Source of the DNA: CAZXVU01 sp964644465 | GTDB lineage: Bacteria > Chlamydiota > Chlamydiia > Chlamydiales > SM23-39 | Reading direction: 5' to 3' | Length of the DNA: 24,217 nucleotides | Assembly (NCBI GenBank): GCA_964644465.1 | Contig: CAZXVU010000022.1 | Coordinates: 1-24,217 of the forward strand | Shown here: positions 22,353 through 24,217 of the stretch, piece by piece | How positions within the stretch are numbered: position 1 is the first letter of the stretch | Layout: every line of letters starts with the position of its first letter | Program-made: the position numbers and the translations under genes | Notes under the pieces: generated by a model | The model's input: only the letters and a program-made list of their open reading frames with translations | Databases searched by the model: none | Told to the model about the DNA's origin: nothing

Positions 22353-23485
22353 AACGAACTCTCTTCTTAACATGCCTAATGACTCGAGCGCTCTGCGCTG
22401 ACTTTTCCTTCGACTTAGCAAATGAGATTGCAAGCGACAAAAATTGGATTTTTTCCCCCTTCTCTATTTCTTCCTGTCTTTCTATGGTTGCAGCTGGCGC
22501 CAATGGAGATACTGCAGATGAAATGAAGAATGTTCTCCATTTGAGTGGAGATATCGGTTCCGAATTTGAGAAAACGATGCTCGCTTTGCAACATTCAGCA
22601 TCCTTTGAAAAAGACTTTCAGCTAAACATCGTACAAGGGGCCTGGATCAAGGACGATTTTCCAATGCTCCCCGCATTCAGTACATTGTTGAGGCACTCTT
22701 TCCAAGCCATTGCTGAGAGGGTACCATTCAATCAGCAAACCGTTGATCAGATCAATGATTGGGTAGCCGAATCGACGCATCAAAAAATTCAAAATCTGCT
22801 CTCTGATTCAGAGTTCGATGAATCGACGAGACTCGTTCTTGCAAATGCCGTATATTTCCATGGAAATTGGAAGACCCCCTTTTCCAAAAAGGATACTTCT
22901 CCTCGCCCCTTTTATCTTTCTTCAGGAGATATGATCCACTCAGAGACCATGCTCCAGACAGGACGCTTTGATTACTATGAAAATGAAGATCTTAAAGCAG
23001 TCGCTCTTCCATACATACAAAATCATGACAGCACATGTACGCCGATTTGTCTCATTGTCTTGTCTAAATCCAAAGAGATTTTAGATCTTGAGAAAATCAA
23101 GAACGCCATTTCATCTCTTCAGCCTGCTATGGTGCAGATCCAAGTTCCGAAATTTACTTTGGAAGAAAGAATCGAGCTTAAACCCTTGCTGAATCAGTTA
23201 GGCATCCAAAAAGCTTTTTCTCAAGATGAGGCTGATTTTTCGGGCATCAATGGCCTCGGAGGTCTCTATTTAAGCGCAGTGCTTCACAAAAGCTTTTTTG
23301 CCTTTGATGAATTGGGAGTCGAAGCCGCTGCAGCTACAGCAGCTATTATCAATGCAACTACCGCGGTATCGAAGCCAGTCAGAGTTTTCCCTTTTATCGC
23401 CGATCGCCCCTTTTATTTTTTCCTCCTCGATCAGAAAACAGAAACGATGCTTTTTATGGGTCACATAGAGAATCCTAACATTTAG
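22349..23485 (+). CDS. Serpin (serine protease inhibitor family I4), exported
   Basis: A 378-residue serpin, the usual length. The start is the ATG that overlaps the stop of the CPBP gene (ATGA); the frame stays open far upstream inside that gene, but this is shadow sequence. Residues 1-17 look like a short Sec signal (MKRTLFLTCLMTRALCA). Serpin marks are 'NWIFSPFSISSCLSMVAAGANGDTADEM', 'LVLANAVYFHGNWKTPF', 'VQIQVPKFTLEE', 'LHKSFFAFDELGVEAAAATAA' and 'DRPFYFFLLDQKTETMLFMGHIENP'. The Ala-rich hinge GVEAAAATAA (323-332) is the kind found in inhibitory serpins, with Val in place of the usual Thr/Ser at P14. Counting from the hinge places P1 near Thr337, but the loop is a few residues longer than in antithrombin, so Lys342 or Arg345 are alternatives. 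The target protease is unknown. Confidence 0.95.
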   Translation: MKRTLFLTCLMTRALCADFSFDLANEIASDKNWIFSPFSISSCLSMVAAGANGDTADEMKNVLHLSGDIGSEFEKTMLALQHSASFEKDFQLNIVQGAWIKDDFPMLPAFSTLLRHSFQAIAERVPFNQQTVDQINDWVAESTHQKIQNLLSDSEFDESTRLVLANAVYFHGNWKTPFSKKDTSPRPFYLSSGDMIHSETMLQTGRFDYYENEDLKAVALPYIQNHDSTCTPICLIVLSKSKEILDLEKIKNAISSLQPAMVQIQVPKFTLEERIELKPLLNQLGIQKAFSQDEADFSGINGLGGLYLSAVLHKSFFAFDELGVEAAAATAAIINATTAVSKPVRVFPFIADRPFYFFLLDQKTETMLFMGHIENPNI

Positions 23486-23491
23486 GCGAGA

Positions 23492-24217
23492 ATGCCCTTT
23501 CAGTTATATTCTTACGGTTTATCGGATATCGGAATCTCAAGACCCAACAATGAAGATGTTTGGGTCGCTCTTCCTGAGATTGGATTTTTTGCGCTCGCAG
23601 ATGGGATGGGCGGCCACCAAGCTGGTGAGATCGCAGCCAAAGAAGCCATTGAGAGTGTCTGCGAATCTGCAAAAGGGATCAAAAGCCGCGATTGTATGGA
23701 ACTCATCATCGAGCTTCGCCATGCGATTGAGAAAGCCAATAAATGGGTCTATGAGTTGGGAAAAAAAACGATGTCTCTCAACGGAATGGGAACGACCCTA
23801 TGCTGTTTGATGTGGACAGAAGAGGCTATTGTTTATGCCCATGTGGGTGACAGCCGCATCTACCGTTTCAGGGACAAGAAACTCGACCTTCTCACCCAAG
23901 ACCATTCCCTTTTCGCCAAGTGGCTGGCAACCGGCAAGCTTGCTGAGGAGTGCGAGACCCCCTATCCTTATAGAAATGTCATTACACGCGCCATCGGCAC
24001 TGGGGGCCGCGCAAACCCGGAAATCGCCGTCGCTGCCCATACTTCAGGCGATCTTTATCTCCTCTGCACCGATGGATTATCAGACGTTCTATCCTTGGAA
24101 GATATAGAAAAAATTTTGAACCGCTCTCCAGACTTAGAAACCGCTACTAAAAGGCTGATTCAAAAGGCGAAAATTAAGGGGAGTTCTGATAATATTACCC
24201 TCCTATTGATTCAATCT
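23492..24217 (+). CDS. PP2C-family serine/threonine phosphatase, 3' end outside window
   Basis: The frame is open from ATG 23492 to the right edge (242 codons) with no stop, so the gene is nearly complete; bacterial PP2C proteins are usually about 240-260 residues. Motifs in order are 'SRPNNEDVW', 'LADGMGGHQAGE' with metal-binding Asp37, 'NGMGTTLCCLMW', 'YAHVGDSRIYRF', 'LTQDHSLF', 'NVITRAIGT', 'LLCTDGLSD' and 'GSSDNITLLLI'. These Asp residues bind the two Mn/Mg ions that remove phosphate from Ser/Thr of partner proteins, usually opposing Hanks-type kinases. C. trachomatis has one such phosphatase (CT259). It begins six bases after the serpin stop with a weak AGGCGAG ribosome binding site, as the fourth gene of the row starting at 20860. 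Confidence 0.93.
   Translation, partial: MPFQLYSYGLSDIGISRPNNEDVWVALPEIGFFALADGMGGHQAGEIAAKEAIESVCESAKGIKSRDCMELIIELRHAIEKANKWVYELGKKTMSLNGMGTTLCCLMWTEEAIVYAHVGDSRIYRFRDKKLDLLTQDHSLFAKWLATGKLAEECETPYPYRNVITRAIGTGGRANPEIAVAAHTSGDLYLLCTDGLSDVLSLEDIEKILNRSPDLETATKRLIQKAKIKGSSDNITLLLIQS

Overview
The window looks like chromosomal DNA from an environmental (Parachlamydia/Waddlia-like) member of the Chlamydiae. Three things point there. A very large YidC (794 aa) lies directly upstream of a divergent DnaA, as in the yidC-dnaA_1 pair of Chlamydia trachomatis. A type III secretion chaperone closely resembling chlamydial Slc1 (CT043) lies beside a GlgX isoamylase-type debranching enzyme (CT042). Base composition is moderate. 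The assignment to the phylum is an inference from gene content; I cannot name a species.

Layout. 1-1375: a SnoaL/NTF2-like gene running off the left edge, divergent from a TetR regulator, then a convergent helical protein of unknown function. 1488-10628: nine genes on the + strand with not one intergenic base. An O-antigen ligase/polymerase-like membrane protein leads into menG-menF-menD-menH-menB-menA-menC-menE. Together these cover the classical isochorismate/o-succinylbenzoate route to menaquinone, except for a dedicated DHNA-CoA thioesterase. 10744-12822: a long TPR protein. 12823-13240: a 418-base gap holding a GC-rich multi-hairpin element. 13241-16880: yidC and dnaA.

16930-20625: an LRR-like protein that may be an effector, then the Slc1-like chaperone on the minus strand with its own terminator, then glgX divergent from it. 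20626-20859: a gap dominated by a 124-base nested inverted repeat. 20860-24217: a tightly packed row of lipoprotein, CPBP (CAAX-type) intramembrane protease, exported serpin and a PP2C-type phosphatase that runs off the right edge.

How the parts fit. The men block should supply the respiratory quinone. Well-studied C. trachomatis is thought to use the futalosine route instead, so this is a pathway difference inside the phylum. The Slc1/GlgX pair joins type III secretion with glycogen metabolism. The serpin group suggests an exported protease inhibitor made together with envelope proteins. The least explained items are the two structured repeats (12851-13130 and 20644-20767), the serpin, the LRR-like protein and the DnaA that lacks the usual sensor-II arginine. 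I saw no tRNA, rRNA, CRISPR array, insertion sequence or transposase.
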